A stretch of 64,000 bases of DNA from Bacteroidaceae bacterium (GCA_017560125.1 JAFYOS010000004.1:62001-126000); one strand, 5' to 3'; positions 1 through 9,165 are shown, numbered from the stretch's first letter. Notes: generated by a model not told the origin, from the sequence alone. Translations and numbers: made by a program.

Positions 1-806
1 GAGATACCGCAGTGCAACATCAGAGTAGCGATAGCGTCTGCCTGCTCGTCGGTGTATGTGTGGCCTTCGTAGCGGGGGAGCATCAAATCCCACTGGTAGG
101 GTGCTACCGAGTCGAAGTTAACCGAGAGGGTCATCTGCTTCTTGATTGTTTCAGAGTACTTGTAGTCGAATGTGTACTCCTTGCTGCCTCTGGGGCGCTC
201 GGGCCACTTCCAGTAACGCATGAGCATTGCCATAGCGGTCTGGGTACAACCTGTAACGGCTTTACCGGTTTTTACCTTGTTACCCTCCAATACCTTCAAT
301 GTAGGACACTTTCTGTTGTAGGGGGTTCCCTGGTTGTACTTGATTTCGCCGAGCAAGGGTTCTACATTCTGACGAAGAGAGAATTTGCTGTCGTTAAAAG
401 CCTTGGCAGCGGCTTTTTTCTCGGCCTTAGATTTCTCGGGCTCGTCGGCTGCGATGATAGCAGACTGTGTGTAAGCCTCGAGCCACTCTGCTGCCGAGGG
501 GGGCATGTCGTCCACGTCGAAGCAGTCCTCGTTTGAATAAGCGAGGATGTCGCTCATAGCCTCCTGACCACCTACGATTACGAAACCGCCCTTCTGTGTG
601 TCGTTGAAAATGTAGTAGGGTACAATCTCACCGGCTTTCTTGGCGCGCACCTTGGCGGGGGTTGTTGACTTGGTTATGCTGAAATCATAACCGTTACTTT
701 GCATGAATGCTTTGGCTATTGCCGCTGCATCTGCTTGCGAGCGCTGTTGCGCCATGGCAAATATCGCCACGGACAATAGCATGATTGAAAGTAAAAGTTT
801 TCTCAT
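1..806 (-). CDS. C10 family (streptopain-like) secreted cysteine protease with Spi pro-domain, 3' part cut by window edge
   Basis: The reading frame opens at the ATG at 806 and stays open to the left edge, giving 268 residues of a longer protein. An N-terminal signal peptide (MRKLLLSIMLLSVAIFAMAQ) is followed by a Spi-type inhibitory pro-domain; its hallmark stretch YYIFNDTQKGGFVIVGG lies near residues 60-80. The C10 catalytic cysteine is in VTGCTQTAMAMLMRYWKWP (around residue 195). The catalytic histidine would lie off the window. The family consists of secreted or periplasmic cysteine endopeptidases related to SpeB and PrtT, made as zymogens. The substrate cannot be told. The gene is transcribed leftward, away from an AT-rich 100-base gap that separates it from the next gene. 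Confidence 0.85.
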   Translation of the reverse strand, partial: MRKLLLSIMLLSVAIFAMAQQRSQADAAAIAKAFMQSNGYDFSITKSTTPAKVRAKKAGEIVPYYIFNDTQKGGFVIVGGQEAMSDILAYSNEDCFDVDDMPPSAAEWLEAYTQSAIIAADEPEKSKAEKKAAAKAFNDSKFSLRQNVEPLLGEIKYNQGTPYNRKCPTLKVLEGNKVKTGKAVTGCTQTAMAMLMRYWKWPERPRGSKEYTFDYKYSETIKKQMTLSVNFDSVAPYQWDLMLPRYEGHTYTDEQADAIATLMLHCGI

Positions 807-907
807 AAAATATAAAATAAAAATTTTAGATTTTTCATAGAACCTTGCAAATATAATAAATTTATTATTTATTATAACCTGTTTTGATATATTTTTACAT
901 TGTAAAA

Positions 908-1372
908 TTATTTTTCTGTTGCTGCGATTGTTTGGTAGTGTGGAATTTCGTTCACGAATTTGTAGCACGAATTTTCGTAGTCCATTTTGCAGCAGTAGTG
1001 CTTAATGCCGTTACTGACAATGAGATAATCTACCTTCAGCACCAGATTGTAGCGCGCTATTTGTGCGAAGACCTCCTGCTTGAGCTCTACCGTCGGGGCT
1101 TTGTATTCTACTATGGCTCGGGGTTTAAGTTGCTTGTCATAGACAACGGTGTCGCATCGCAGCTTTATGTTGTTGAGCTGTATGGCTGTTTCGTTTGCCA
1201 TGAGCGATTGGGGATAGCCCTTTTCGTTTATCAAGTAGTGGACGAAGTGCTGTCTTACCCATTCTTCGGGGGTTAGAGCGACGTATGAGCGACGCAAAAT
1301 ATCAAAAATTTGTCTTTTTCCGTCTTTGATTGTAATTTTTGCTTCGTATTGGGGTAGATTTAATGCTAACAT
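908..1372 (-). CDS. Stand-alone HsdR_N (type I restriction enzyme R N-terminal-like) domain protein
   Basis: This 154-residue protein starts at the ATG at 1372; a TTG 15 bases upstream is in frame but is less likely. The whole protein resembles the N-terminal nuclease-like domain of type I restriction R subunits: it has the family's conserved acidic residue in KLRCDTVVYD and the core IVEYKAP (PD-(D/E)xK type E-x-K pattern), then YLIVSNG. No motor, methylase or specificity gene is nearby, so this is not a restriction system. In Bacteroidetes such a protein often sits beside holA, as it does here (divergent, 89 bases between starts). A Bacteroidetes-type -7 box lies upstream. Its actual role is unknown to me. 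Confidence 0.8.
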   Translation of the reverse strand: MLALNLPQYEAKITIKDGKRQIFDILRRSYVALTPEEWVRQHFVHYLINEKGYPQSLMANETAIQLNNIKLRCDTVVYDKQLKPRAIVEYKAPTVELKQEVFAQIARYNLVLKVDYLIVSNGIKHYCCKMDYENSCYKFVNEIPHYQTIAATEK

Positions 1373-1413
1373 TTTATATCTTTGCAATTATGTTCTGCGA
1401 TTGGTGCTTTTCG

Positions 1414-1421
1414 CAAAGGTA
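1414..1421 (-). promoter_or_regulatory. Probable -7 box for the HsdR_N gene
   Basis: Read on the minus strand this is TACCTTTG, a perfect match to the Bacteroidetes -7 consensus TAnnTTTG, 41 bases upstream of the ATG at 1372. I see no well-spaced -33 TTTG, only TTG at 1440-1438, so the call rests on the -7 box alone. Confidence 0.4.
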
Positions 1422-1461
1422 CTTCTATTTTGCGGAACAATAAAGTCTATGACCGAGAATT

Positions 1462-2475
1462 ATGGCTAAGCATACGTTTGAATCCGTTTTTGCCGAATTG
1501 AAAAAAGGCGTGTATCGTCCCGTATATTATTTTATGGGCGAGGAGTCGTATTATATTGATCGATTGACGGATTATATAGCCGAGCATGCTCTTCCCGAGG
1601 AGGAGCGCGGGTTCAATCAAGTGGTGTTTTATGGTTTGGATGTAAACATGGACACGGTGGTGAACACGGCGCGCAGCTATCCCATGATGTCGGAGCGTCA
1701 GGTGGTTATCGTCAAGGAGGCGCAGCACATTAAGAATATGGACTCGCTTTCGAGCTACTTGAAAAATCCCCAACCGACGACTGTGCTTGTTTTTGCTCAC
1801 AAGAACGGCTCAATAGATAAGAGAAAGAAGGTTGCCGGTGAGCTAGAGCGCGAAGGGGTAGTCCTTGAATTCAAAAAGCTCAAAGACGACCAGTTGCCTC
1901 TTTTTGTGAATAATTATTTGCGTGGGAAAAGCCTGGTTGCCGATGCCAAGACTGTGCAGATGCTGTGCGAGTCGGTGGGTGCCGACCTGAGCCGCATGGC
2001 TGGTGAGATTGACAAGCTTGCTTTGTCGTTGCCTGATGGTGCTACGATGATTACCCCCGAAATGGTAGAGGAGAATATCGGCATTAGCAAGGAGTACAAC
2101 AATTTCGAATTGCAGAGCGCCCTTGTGGTCAGGGATGTCTATAAGGCCAATAAAATTATCGCATATTTTGCGAGCAATCCCAAGAAGAATCCCATTCAGC
2201 TCACGCTCTCCATTTTGTTCGGATTTTTCTCAAACGTGATGATGGCCTACTATGCTCCCGACAAGAGCGAAAAAGGTGTGGCTGCATACCTTGGGCTTCG
2301 TTCGACATGGGGAGTGAAGGATTATATTACCGCCATGAAAAATTATAGAGCTATTCATGTGATGGAAATTTTACACCAGATAAAATTGGCCGATGCCAAA
2401 TCGAAGGGTAGCGAATCTATCACTGTTCCCGATGGTGAAATCATGCGCGAATTGCTCTTTAAGATTCTACACTGA
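1462..2475 (+). CDS. holA: DNA polymerase III subunit delta
   Basis: This 337-residue protein is the clamp-loader delta subunit, which opens the beta sliding clamp and works with tau/gamma and delta-prime in the replisome. The N-terminal segment PVYYFMGEESYYIDRLTDYI is the characteristic start of the family. It is followed by a degenerate RecA-like domain (no Walker A lysine, as expected for delta), the LSRMAGEIDKLALS helix, and the C-terminal collar domain from about residue 215 onward. The length is normal. The start is the ATG at 1462. A TATCTTTG -7-like box at 1377-1384 could drive it. It is transcribed alone, followed by a long AT-rich gap. Confidence 0.95.
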   Translation: MAKHTFESVFAELKKGVYRPVYYFMGEESYYIDRLTDYIAEHALPEEERGFNQVVFYGLDVNMDTVVNTARSYPMMSERQVVIVKEAQHIKNMDSLSSYLKNPQPTTVLVFAHKNGSIDKRKKVAGELEREGVVLEFKKLKDDQLPLFVNNYLRGKSLVADAKTVQMLCESVGADLSRMAGEIDKLALSLPDGATMITPEMVEENIGISKEYNNFELQSALVVRDVYKANKIIAYFASNPKKNPIQLTLSILFGFFSNVMMAYYAPDKSEKGVAAYLGLRSTWGVKDYITAMKNYRAIHVMEILHQIKLADAKSKGSESITVPDGEIMRELLFKILH

Positions 2476-3143
2476 TTATTTTCGGCTGTCAGACGCTGTT
2501 TTCTGCGTTTTTCGGCATTATTTTCTATTTCATTTATTTTTGTGTCGCTTTTTTACGCTGTTAATTGCTTGTAAATCATTGCTAAGACCTAAAAAGCGGC
2601 TTCTGAGAATTTAATATTTTCAATTATTCTGTATCAATGGTCGGGATTTTCGAAAAATTCCGCAAAATTTCTCTGTTTCCGCCGCTCGGCATAATCAATA
2701 GGGTGGTGTTTAATTCTGTAAAATCTGTTTTTGTTACAATGTTATTGTTGTAAACCCAGTGCGATACTGTTATTCTTATAAATTGTATATTGATGCAATT
2801 TACAAGGGTGGTGTAGTGTGATTTTTGTATATTTTATATACGCAAAATATACAGTATATATCTGTATTTGTTAATTGATTGAAAACAAGTGTGTTTGCGT
2901 GTATTTTGCAAAGTATTTCTTTAGTGTTTTTGTGGCGATTGGTGTGTTTTAGTGAATATTTACGTATTTATGCTATTTTTAAGGTATATTGTTCTCTATT
3001 TATCAATTAAATAGAATATTTTATTAAAGTTATTTGTTTGTAATCTATTTTTTATAAAACTAAATCGGAGCTCAATTTCTGTGATTTTTCCTTGTTGAAA
3101 CAATTGTAATGACGCCTGTTTACAAAAATAACTATTTAAGATG
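2476..3143. other. Long AT-rich intergenic region with one inverted repeat
   Basis: About 670 bases between holA and the promoter of the next gene carry no convincing ORF, tRNA or RNA motif. The only distinct element I see is an inverted repeat of 10 bases (TGTATATTTT at 2826-2835 and its complement at 2844-2853, with an 8-base spacer). In sequence this AT-rich such a repeat could arise by chance; otherwise it could be an operator. Confidence 0.5.
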
Positions 3144-3174
3144 TTTGCGGGCTGATTTATTTTTGTTACATTTG
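3144..3174 (+). promoter_or_regulatory. Bacteroidetes-type promoter of the HTH regulator gene
   Basis: A -33 TTTG (3144-3147), a 19-base spacer and a -7 TACATTTG (3167-3174) match the sigma-ABfr consensus of Bacteroidetes exactly. Transcription would begin near 3180. That would leave the ATG at 3185 almost leaderless and favours the ATG at 3209. Confidence 0.75.
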
Positions 3175-3208
3175 TATCGTTATTATGTTAATTGCAGTTT
3201 ATAACATT

Positions 3209-3799
3209 ATGAACGATAAAGAAAAAATAGAATATTTAATGAGTTTATATGGGCTTACTCCATCGCAGTTTGCCGATAGGACAGGTATTCAAAGAGCCTC
3301 TGTATCACACATTTTGAGCAATAGGAACAAGCCTAGCCTCGAAATCCTGCTCAAGGTGTATAATGCTTTCCCCGGGATATCTCTCAATTGGCTTATTTTG
3401 GGCGAGGGCGATGCTCCTGTATTAAATAATGACACTGTAGCCGAAAACGAGAAGGTGGATTCCGATGCGAATGAGGCAGCGGTTTCCGTAGCGCCTGCTA
3501 CACTCTTTCCAGTGTTCATGGAAGAGAATACTGTTTCTGAGCCTTCGCCGACAGTAGAAAAGGTTGTACCAGTGGCTTTGGTGGATTCTATCCCCGTAAA
3601 CGATGCAGTTTCTGCTAAACAGGTGGTTGCAGTGGATGGTGAAACATCGGCACAGCCCTCTGCTCCTTCTGTTCAGGCCGAGGAGGCTGCAGCGGTTGCT
3701 TCTCTCGCTCTGTCACGCGATACTGCAAAGAATATCAAGGAGATAAAGATATTTTACGATAACGGCACTTACGAGACGTTCTTGCCCGAAAAGTGTTAG
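3209..3799 (+). CDS. XRE-family HTH regulator with Ala/Val-rich tail
   Basis: The protein is 196 residues from the preferred ATG at 3209; an in-frame ATG at 3185 would add eight residues but sits only about five bases from the predicted transcription start. Residues 1-60 form a Cro/CI helix-turn-helix (SQFADRTGIQRASVSHILSN), followed by the motif FPGISLNWLILGEGD. The S24-peptidase repressor at 55.6-56.3 kb carries a closely similar version (FPAVSLDWLLGGEGE). This protein has no peptidase domain. Instead, residues 70-165 are a low-complexity Val/Ala/Glu/Pro-rich linker, and a short conserved-looking end follows (IKEIKIFYDNGTYETFLP). It is probably a DNA-binding regulator; the targets are unknown. 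It is monocistronic. Confidence 0.8.
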   Translation: MNDKEKIEYLMSLYGLTPSQFADRTGIQRASVSHILSNRNKPSLEILLKVYNAFPGISLNWLILGEGDAPVLNNDTVAENEKVDSDANEAAVSVAPATLFPVFMEENTVSEPSPTVEKVVPVALVDSIPVNDAVSAKQVVAVDGETSAQPSAPSVQAEEAAAVASLALSRDTAKNIKEIKIFYDNGTYETFLPEKC

Positions 3800-3874
3800 C
3801 CGGGTTCGTATCAGGTGGTCGTACAATGTAAGGCGTTACATTTGTAAACCGATAGCCTGTTTTATGCCCGAAGA

Positions 3875-3935
3875 ACATATTATGTAATGTTTTTTACATA
3901 TATGTTTGTGTTTTGAATGCTTTATGTTATCTTCG
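3875..3935 (+). promoter_or_regulatory. pyrK promoter with overlapping inverted repeat
   Basis: The -33 TTTG (3905-3908), a 19-base spacer and the -7 TATCTTCG (3928-3935) form a good Bacteroidetes promoter. Just upstream, and touching the -33 box, is an imperfect inverted repeat (ACATATTATGTAA at 3875-3887 against TTACATATATGT at 3894-3905). It could be an operator for the pyrimidine genes or the tail of a terminator for the upstream regulator; there is no U-run directly after it. Confidence 0.55.
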
Positions 3936-4012
3936 CATATTCTGTAATAAGATATAGGGGATGCAGCTACATGAATCCGCTGTAATAGAATGTTTTATAT
4001 AATCTAAATATT

Positions 4013-4780
4013 ATGAAGAAATATTTGTCCGATTTGACGGTCAAACAGGTTACATGGGTAAATAGCACCTGTGTATTGTTGATGATGACCGACGACAAAC
4101 CTCTTCCAGCATGTAAACCTGGACAATTTGCCGAACTGAGAATCGATGGTACTCAGGGTATTATTCTCAGAAGACCTATTTCTATCCACTCTTTCGATGC
4201 CGAAAAGAACGAGATTGGTTTTCTGGTGCAGGTCGTTGGCGAGGGTACAAAGAAGCTTGCTTCGGTGAAGGAGGGTGATAAGGTTAATACACTTTTGCCC
4301 TTGGGTAACGGTTTTGGCATGGATGCTGACAAGAACAAGCGATATCTGCTTGTTGGTGGTGGCGTCGGTAGCGCTCCTCTTTACTATTTGGGCCAGGAGC
4401 TCAAGAAGGCCGGTTGCGACTTTACCTTCCTTATTGGTGCCCGCAAGAAAGAGGATTTGTACCGCAGAGAGGAATTCGAGGCTGTGGGCCGCGTGGCCTA
4501 TACAACCGAGGACGCTTCGTTGGGCGAGAAGGGTTTTGTAACCAACCATTCGGTGCTTGCCGAGAAATTCGACAAGATATTTACTTGCGGCCCCAAACCC
4601 ATGATGATGGCGGTTGCGAAGTATGCCAAAGAGAATAATATAGCATGTGAGGTTTCTCTTGAGAACAAAATGGCCTGTGGTCTTGGCGCTTGTTTGTGTT
4701 GCGTCGAGGATACCAAGGAGGGCCATCGTTGTGTTTGTACCGAGGGACCGGTATTTTCAATAGATGAACTAAAATGGTAA
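4013..4780 (+). CDS. pyrK: Dihydroorotate dehydrogenase B, electron-transfer (FAD/2Fe-2S) subunit
   Basis: This 255-residue protein passes electrons from PyrD's FMN to NAD+ in pyrimidine synthesis. It has the ferredoxin-reductase layout: an FAD-binding barrel with [11 protein letters not shown] (about residues 52-62), and an NAD-binding domain with [15 protein letters not shown] (about 111-125). A C-terminal 2Fe-2S cluster loop has cysteines in [15 protein letters not shown] and RCVC. Its last codons overlap the pyrD start by seven bases (ATGGTAA), so the two are translationally coupled, as expected for subunits of one heterotetramer. The presence of PyrK shows that this is the NAD-linked class 1B enzyme. 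Confidence 0.95.
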   Translation: MKKYLSDLTVKQVTWVNSTCVLLMMTDDKPLPACKPGQFAELRIDGTQGIILRRPISIHSFDAEKNEIGFLVQVVGEGTKKLASVKEGDKVNTLLPLGNGFGMDADKNKRYLLVGGGVGSAPLYYLGQELKKAGCDFTFLIGARKKEDLYRREEFEAVGRVAYTTEDASLGEKGFVTNHSVLAEKFDKIFTCGPKPMMMAVAKYAKENNIACEVSLENKMACGLGACLCCVEDTKEGHRCVCTEGPVFSIDELKW

Positions 4781-5685
4781 AGACTGATGTAAAGATAGGT
4801 GGACTCCACCTTAAAAACCCCGTAATGACCGCATCTGGAACATTCGGTTACGGTCTTGAATTCGCCGATTTTGTCGATCTCGAGAAACTTGGTGGCTTTA
4901 TTGTAAAAGGTACAACGCTGAAGGCAAGAGAGGGTAACCCCTATCCCCGCAGCGCCGAAACCCCCATGGGCATGCTCAACGCGGTAGGCTTGCAGAACAA
5001 GGGCGTGGATTACTTTGCCGAGAAAATATATCCCGAGCTCAAGGATCTTAAAACCAATGTGCTTGTAAATGTATCGGGTGCATGTATAGAGGATTATGTG
5101 GCTACTGCCGAGAAGGTTGCTGCTCTTGATGGCATCCCCGGTATCGAGCTCAATATTTCGTGTCCCAACGTTAAGCAGGGCGGTATGGCCTTCGGCGTGA
5201 TGCCTGCTTCGGCGGCCGAAGTGGTTTCTGCAGTGCGCAAGGTCTATCCTAAAACCCTCATTGTGAAGCTGTCGCCCAATGTTACCGACATCGCCGAGAT
5301 TGCACGTGCAGTAGAGGGCGCAGGTGCCGACAGTGTGTCGCTCATCAACACCCTGTTGGGTATGGCTATCGACTCCGAAAAACGTCGTCCCATCCTCTCG
5401 ACCGTTACAGGCGGTATGAGTGGTCCTGCCGTGAAACCCATTGCATTGCGTATGGTTTGGCAGGTTGCCAATGCCGTTAAAATCCCTGTAGTGGGTATGG
5501 GTGGTATCACCAACGGTAAGGATGCCATTGAATTCCTGCTTGCAGGAGCTTCGGCCATCGAGGTTGGTACAGCCAATTTCATGAATCCTGCCGTTACAGG
5601 CGAGATTGTCGATTACATCGAAGACTATCTGGTACGCCACAACTTCTCTTCAGTCGATGAGATTATAGGTGGTTTACAGTTGTAA
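4774..5685 (+). CDS. pyrD: Dihydroorotate dehydrogenase B, catalytic subunit
   Basis: This 303-residue TIM-barrel flavoprotein oxidises dihydroorotate to orotate. Visible family features are [13 protein letters not shown] near the N-terminus, the substrate loop NVSGACIED with the class 1B catalytic cysteine replacing the serine of class 2, [11 protein letters not shown], and the phosphate-binding C-terminal GMGGI and [12 protein letters not shown]. It overlaps pyrK by seven bases and is followed after 13 bases by a strong terminator. Long antisense frames across it are coding shadows. Confidence 0.95.
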   Translation: MVKTDVKIGGLHLKNPVMTASGTFGYGLEFADFVDLEKLGGFIVKGTTLKAREGNPYPRSAETPMGMLNAVGLQNKGVDYFAEKIYPELKDLKTNVLVNVSGACIEDYVATAEKVAALDGIPGIELNISCPNVKQGGMAFGVMPASAAEVVSAVRKVYPKTLIVKLSPNVTDIAEIARAVEGAGADSVSLINTLLGMAIDSEKRRPILSTVTGGMSGPAVKPIALRMVWQVANAVKIPVVGMGGITNGKDAIEFLLAGASAIEVGTANFMNPAVTGEIVDYIEDYLVRHNFSSVDEIIGGLQL

Positions 5686-5698
5686 TAACTAAACGAAC

Positions 5699-5741
5699 AA
5701 ATAAGCGACCATATTCCAGTGCGGAGTGTGGTCGCTTATTT
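5699..5741 (+). terminator. Terminator of pyrKD
   Basis: A perfect 13-base stem (AAATAAGCGACCA with its complement at 5729-5741) has a 17-base loop and ends in T-rich sequence just after pyrD. Confidence 0.85.
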
Positions 5742-5903
5742 TGTTTATGCTCAATAGGTTACCTTTGTAATGCGGTGCGTTGTAATTTTGTAAATAGCGC
5801 GAGCTTGAATAAATGAAAGATTGTATTTGTAACAAGATTAAATAGATGGTAATCTTGTAAATTTTCGTAATTCTGTAAATACAAATGTAAATCATGGGCA
5901 AAA

Positions 5904-5936
5904 AAATAGCGAACAAAAATAAATTGTTCGCTATTT
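5904..5936 (-). terminator. Terminator of trmD
   Basis: A perfect 13-base stem (AAATAGCGAACAA and its complement) has a 7-base loop. Read leftward, it is followed by a run of seven T. It lies 15 bases after the trmD stop. Confidence 0.85.
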
Positions 5937-5950
5937 GTATATATTCGTTA

Positions 5951-6625
5951 CTATTTAAGCAGGTCGGGACGGAGCAATTTTGTGCGTTCCAATGATTGGT
6001 CGAACTCCCATTTGCGGATATTTGCTTCGTGACCGGAGAGGAGAACATCGGGTACTCGCCAGCCGTTGTACTCTGCGGGGCGTGTATATACGGGAGCTGC
6101 AAGCAGATTGTCCTGGAATGAGTCCGAAAGCGCCGAGGTTTCGTCCGAAATTACCCCCGGAATTAGGCGAATAACGGCGTCGCAAATTGTCATTACTGCT
6201 AATTCGCCACCTGTTAGTACGTAGTCGCCAATGCTTATTTCTTTGGTAATCAAGTGTTCGCGTACTCTATGGTCCACTCCCTTGTAATGTCCGCACAAAA
6301 ATATCAGATTTTGCGTCATCGATAGCGAATTGGCCATTGGTTGGTCGAATTTTTGGCCATCGGGCGATGTATATATTACCTCGTCGTACTTTCTTTGCGA
6401 TTTCAGTTCAGTTATACAACGGTCGATGGGTTCTATTTTCATCACCAATCCTGCGCATCCACCGAATGGATAGTCGTCGGTCTTGTGGTGTTTGTCGGTT
6501 GTATAATCTCTTAAATTGTGTAAAACAATTTCAGCGTGACCCTTTTTTTGTGCTCTTCCGAGGATGGATGTGCTGAAAAAACTCTCCATCATTTCGGGGA
6601 ATGTTGTTAATATATCTACGCGCAT
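5951..6625 (-). CDS. trmD: tRNA (guanine-37-N1)-methyltransferase
   Basis: This 224-residue SPOUT methyltransferase makes m1G37 in tRNAs reading CNN codons and so prevents frameshifts. Motifs include [12 protein letters not shown] at the start, [16 protein letters not shown], the trefoil-knot AdoMet loop [27 protein letters not shown], and [16 protein letters not shown] at the C-terminus. The start is the ATG at 6625. It has its own promoter and terminator, and is not in the usual rpsP-rimM-trmD-rplS operon seen in other phyla. Confidence 0.95.
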   Translation of the reverse strand: MRVDILTTFPEMMESFFSTSILGRAQKKGHAEIVLHNLRDYTTDKHHKTDDYPFGGCAGLVMKIEPIDRCITELKSQRKYDEVIYTSPDGQKFDQPMANSLSMTQNLIFLCGHYKGVDHRVREHLITKEISIGDYVLTGGELAVMTICDAVIRLIPGVISDETSALSDSFQDNLLAAPVYTRPAEYNGWRVPDVLLSGHEANIRKWEFDQSLERTKLLRPDLLK

Positions 6626-6657
6626 ATTATTTTATGTTGTTTTTCTGCTTTATTATG

Positions 6658-6689
6658 CAAATGTAGAATTTTATTTGGTTCTTCACAAA
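6658..6689 (-). promoter_or_regulatory. trmD promoter
   Basis: On the minus strand there is a -33 TTTG (6689-6686), a 20-base spacer and a -7 TACATTTG (6665-6658), all consensus for Bacteroidetes, 33 bases upstream of the trmD start. Confidence 0.7.
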
Positions 6690-6729
6690 TTTGTAACTCC
6701 TTTTAGGACTGTTTTGTGTGAAATGTAGT

Positions 6730-6796
6730 TTTTCGCGAGAATCGCATATTTTTTTGCGTCTGTGTGTATGGTCGAAATTTTCGATTCTCGCGAAAA
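6730..6796. repeat. 15-base perfect inverted repeat in a divergent intergenic region
   Basis: TTTTCGCGAGAATCG (6730-6744) and its exact complement (6782-6796) flank a 37-base spacer. The flanking genes, trmD and the FAS1 lipoprotein gene, are transcribed away from it, so it is not a terminator for either. It could be the stem of an unannotated small RNA or a protein-binding site. Confidence 0.6.
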
Positions 6797-7122
6797 TTTA
6801 TGGTAAGCAATATTTCATAGCCTTTACAGTGTGCATGTAAATAAAAATTACTTCGACCTCCTCTTTATGCTTTATATTTCTTTGCCATTATAGAGCAACC
6901 TATGGTGGCAGTATTGGTAGCATTCTAAACAATCATTTTCCTTATCGATAGATTTATTTCTGTTCATTTTATACGTGTAGTCGTGTCTATTGTGATTAAA
7001 TACTGTTTTTATGGCAAAAAAATTATCCAAATTTATTGTACAACTTGTGGGAAATGTTATATATAGTATATAATTTTGTCTTTAGGGGGTAATTGTATTA
7101 CAATCCCCTGCATTATTATAAT
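6797..7122. other. Intergenic region upstream of the FAS1 lipoprotein gene
   Basis: This is AT-rich sequence without a credible ORF. A -7-like TAATTTTG lies at 7071-7078, but the nearest TTG is 23 bases upstream, so the promoter call is weak. I see nothing else distinct. Confidence 0.4.
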
Positions 7123-7135
7123 AAGGAGAGATTTT

Positions 7136-9148
7136 ATGAATAGATTTATTAAACGACTGTTTTACCTATGTGTGGTTACTTTTGCGTTGGCCGCCTGCAC
7201 CGACGACATTGACAAAAGCAACCGATTTACCTTCACGGGTGAGACGATTGCCGATTTTTTACAGAATAGAAGCGAACAATATTCGCACATGATTACCCTG
7301 TTCAAGCAGGCCGATATTTTCAGTTTGCTCAATACATATGGACGCTATACGCTGTTTCTGCCCAACAACGCGGCGGTGGAAAGATACCTTGTCGAGCAGG
7401 ATTCAATCTATTGGGCCACAAAAGATACTCCCGAATTTATAAATACGGGTATTAGCTCGCCACTAATCGAGGAGCTGAGCGACTCCATGGCAAACATAAT
7501 AGCCCGCACGCATGTGGTGCAGAGCTATATAAGCATGGCCGAGATGGGCGAAGGTGCGCTTCCCGACCGCAATTTCAATTACCGTTTCCTGGGAGTGAAC
7601 TATGTGGTTAAAGGGGAGAACTATTATATCATGCTAAACAACAGCGCTGCCATCATCGATGGAGATAATCAGGTGGAGAATGGTGTTGTGCACATTATGG
7701 ATAAGGTTATTTCCCCCTCGCAGAAGAATGTACCTGAACTGATTATCACTACGCCGTTTTTCAAGATATTTGCAGCGGCACTGAACCGTACAGGGTTTGC
7801 CGACTCGTTGAAATTGGACTATGACGACGATTACGACCCTAATGACCATAAATATCAAGATAGGTTTTTCGGTACGTGGTATAATGCTCCCGAAACGAGG
7901 TTCTATAAATATACCGGTTTCGTAGAGCCCGATGCGCTGTTTCGCAGCCATGGCATTAACAATGTCGATGAGCTTCAGGCCTTTGCCGAGCGATGGTATG
8001 GTACAGAGGATAGGGATAACCCCAAGAGCCCTCGCAATGCTCTCTACAAATTCGTTTCCTATCATTTTGTACCGCGCGAACTGCCCCACAACAAGATTGT
8101 GCCATACGGCCTCTATTGGGAGCTTGCTGAAAAAAGCATTGACGAGTATATGGGTACAATTTACGACCGTTACGACTATTTCGAAACAATGCAGGGTACA
8201 TTGATGAAGGTGGTAAAGCCCTTGAGTCGCGCCGAAGGCAGGGACACGTACATCAACTTCCACAAGCGCGTGGTGCCCTACAATATAGCTCTGCGTCCTC
8301 ATGTAAATGTACGTGTGATACCTCTGACGGAATTTATTCAGATGGACGAGCTGTATGCTTCGTTCGACCAGATGGCAACCAACGGCATAGTGCATCCCAT
8401 AGATAAGATACTCATTTACAACGAGGATGAAATGTATGGCAACATATTGAACGAGCGCCTGAGAATAGATCTTCTCAGTCTTCTTCCCGAGCTGTCGTGT
8501 AACAACCTCAGATACAACTACTCGTTTGATCAGTTACGTAAAAATTATTCATTGCCTTCGGGGTATAGCGAAAAATTAAAAATAAGATCAGGTGTAGTGA
8601 AACTTTCCCCTGGTTATACGGGTTCGTTTAATCTTGACGGCATGAGCTTCGATGATTTATTCGATGTCGAATTTACCCTTCCTCCTTTGCCGCCACGAGT
8701 GTATGAAGTGCGTGTAGGCTACTCCCAGCATGGTTGGTCAACGCCCAAGATATATGATTATACTGTTCAAATGTATATTGATGGTAAGATAGAAGGAGAT
8801 CCTTATAATATAAATTTCAATGACCCTCAGCCGGGCGTACAGACCGGATATATAAAGGATGAGAAAACATACGACAACGGAATGGAGAACGATAAGAACA
8901 TGCGTCTTATGGGATGGATGAAAGGGCCGAAATCGTTCTTATGCGGTGATGGAGAAACTGCAAGAGATTATCCATACTACATAAGAAGGATTATAACGAG
9001 AAAATATTTTCATGCCGGCAGGCACACGATAAGGTTCCGATTCACTGGTCCTCCCAAAGGCTTAAACGGTCAAATGTCTGTAGATTATCTGGAATTTGTC
9101 CCGCTGCACATTATCAGCGACCCCACGAAACCCGAGGACAGATATTGA
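7136..9148 (+). CDS. Fasciclin (FAS1) domain surface lipoprotein
   Basis: This 670-residue protein has a lipoprotein signal, MNRFIKRLFYLCVVTFALAAC, with cysteine 21 as the lipid anchor. The ATG at 7136 is chosen because it places the signal correctly and follows an AAGGAGAG at 7123-7130, an unusually good Shine-Dalgarno for this phylum. A FAS1 domain covers about residues 30-215 (YTLFLPNNAAV, NGVVHIMDKVI). A second, longer FAS1-like unit runs to about 450 and ends in NGIVHPIDKILIY. A C-terminal beta-rich region follows (about 500-670). FAS1 domains mediate adhesion or ligand binding at the cell surface; the ligand is unknown. The gene stands alone and ends at a strong bidirectional terminator. 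Confidence 0.85.
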   Translation: MNRFIKRLFYLCVVTFALAACTDDIDKSNRFTFTGETIADFLQNRSEQYSHMITLFKQADIFSLLNTYGRYTLFLPNNAAVERYLVEQDSIYWATKDTPEFINTGISSPLIEELSDSMANIIARTHVVQSYISMAEMGEGALPDRNFNYRFLGVNYVVKGENYYIMLNNSAAIIDGDNQVENGVVHIMDKVISPSQKNVPELIITTPFFKIFAAALNRTGFADSLKLDYDDDYDPNDHKYQDRFFGTWYNAPETRFYKYTGFVEPDALFRSHGINNVDELQAFAERWYGTEDRDNPKSPRNALYKFVSYHFVPRELPHNKIVPYGLYWELAEKSIDEYMGTIYDRYDYFETMQGTLMKVVKPLSRAEGRDTYINFHKRVVPYNIALRPHVNVRVIPLTEFIQMDELYASFDQMATNGIVHPIDKILIYNEDEMYGNILNERLRIDLLSLLPELSCNNLRYNYSFDQLRKNYSLPSGYSEKLKIRSGVVKLSPGYTGSFNLDGMSFDDLFDVEFTLPPLPPRVYEVRVGYSQHGWSTPKIYDYTVQMYIDGKIEGDPYNINFNDPQPGVQTGYIKDEKTYDNGMENDKNMRLMGWMKGPKSFLCGDGETARDYPYYIRRIITRKYFHAGRHTIRFRFTGPPKGLNGQMSVDYLEFVPLHIISDPTKPEDRY

Positions 9149-9165
9149 AATCCCCGGTGACGGAT

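Noticed and set aside
908..1372. Part of a type I restriction-modification system
   Set aside because: Only the HsdR_N domain is present, with no motor, HsdM or HsdS genes around.
4498..5640. A 380-codon antisense frame opposite pyrK/pyrD and similar long antisense frames over sbcC, gyrA and clpA
   Set aside because: They lie wholly opposite well-recognised genes, have Cys/His/Arg-rich compositions without family resemblance, and arise from codon bias of the real gene.
6730..6796. An invertible promoter flanked by inverted repeats
   Set aside because: The 37-base spacer is far shorter than known invertible segments of Bacteroides and no recombinase gene is near.
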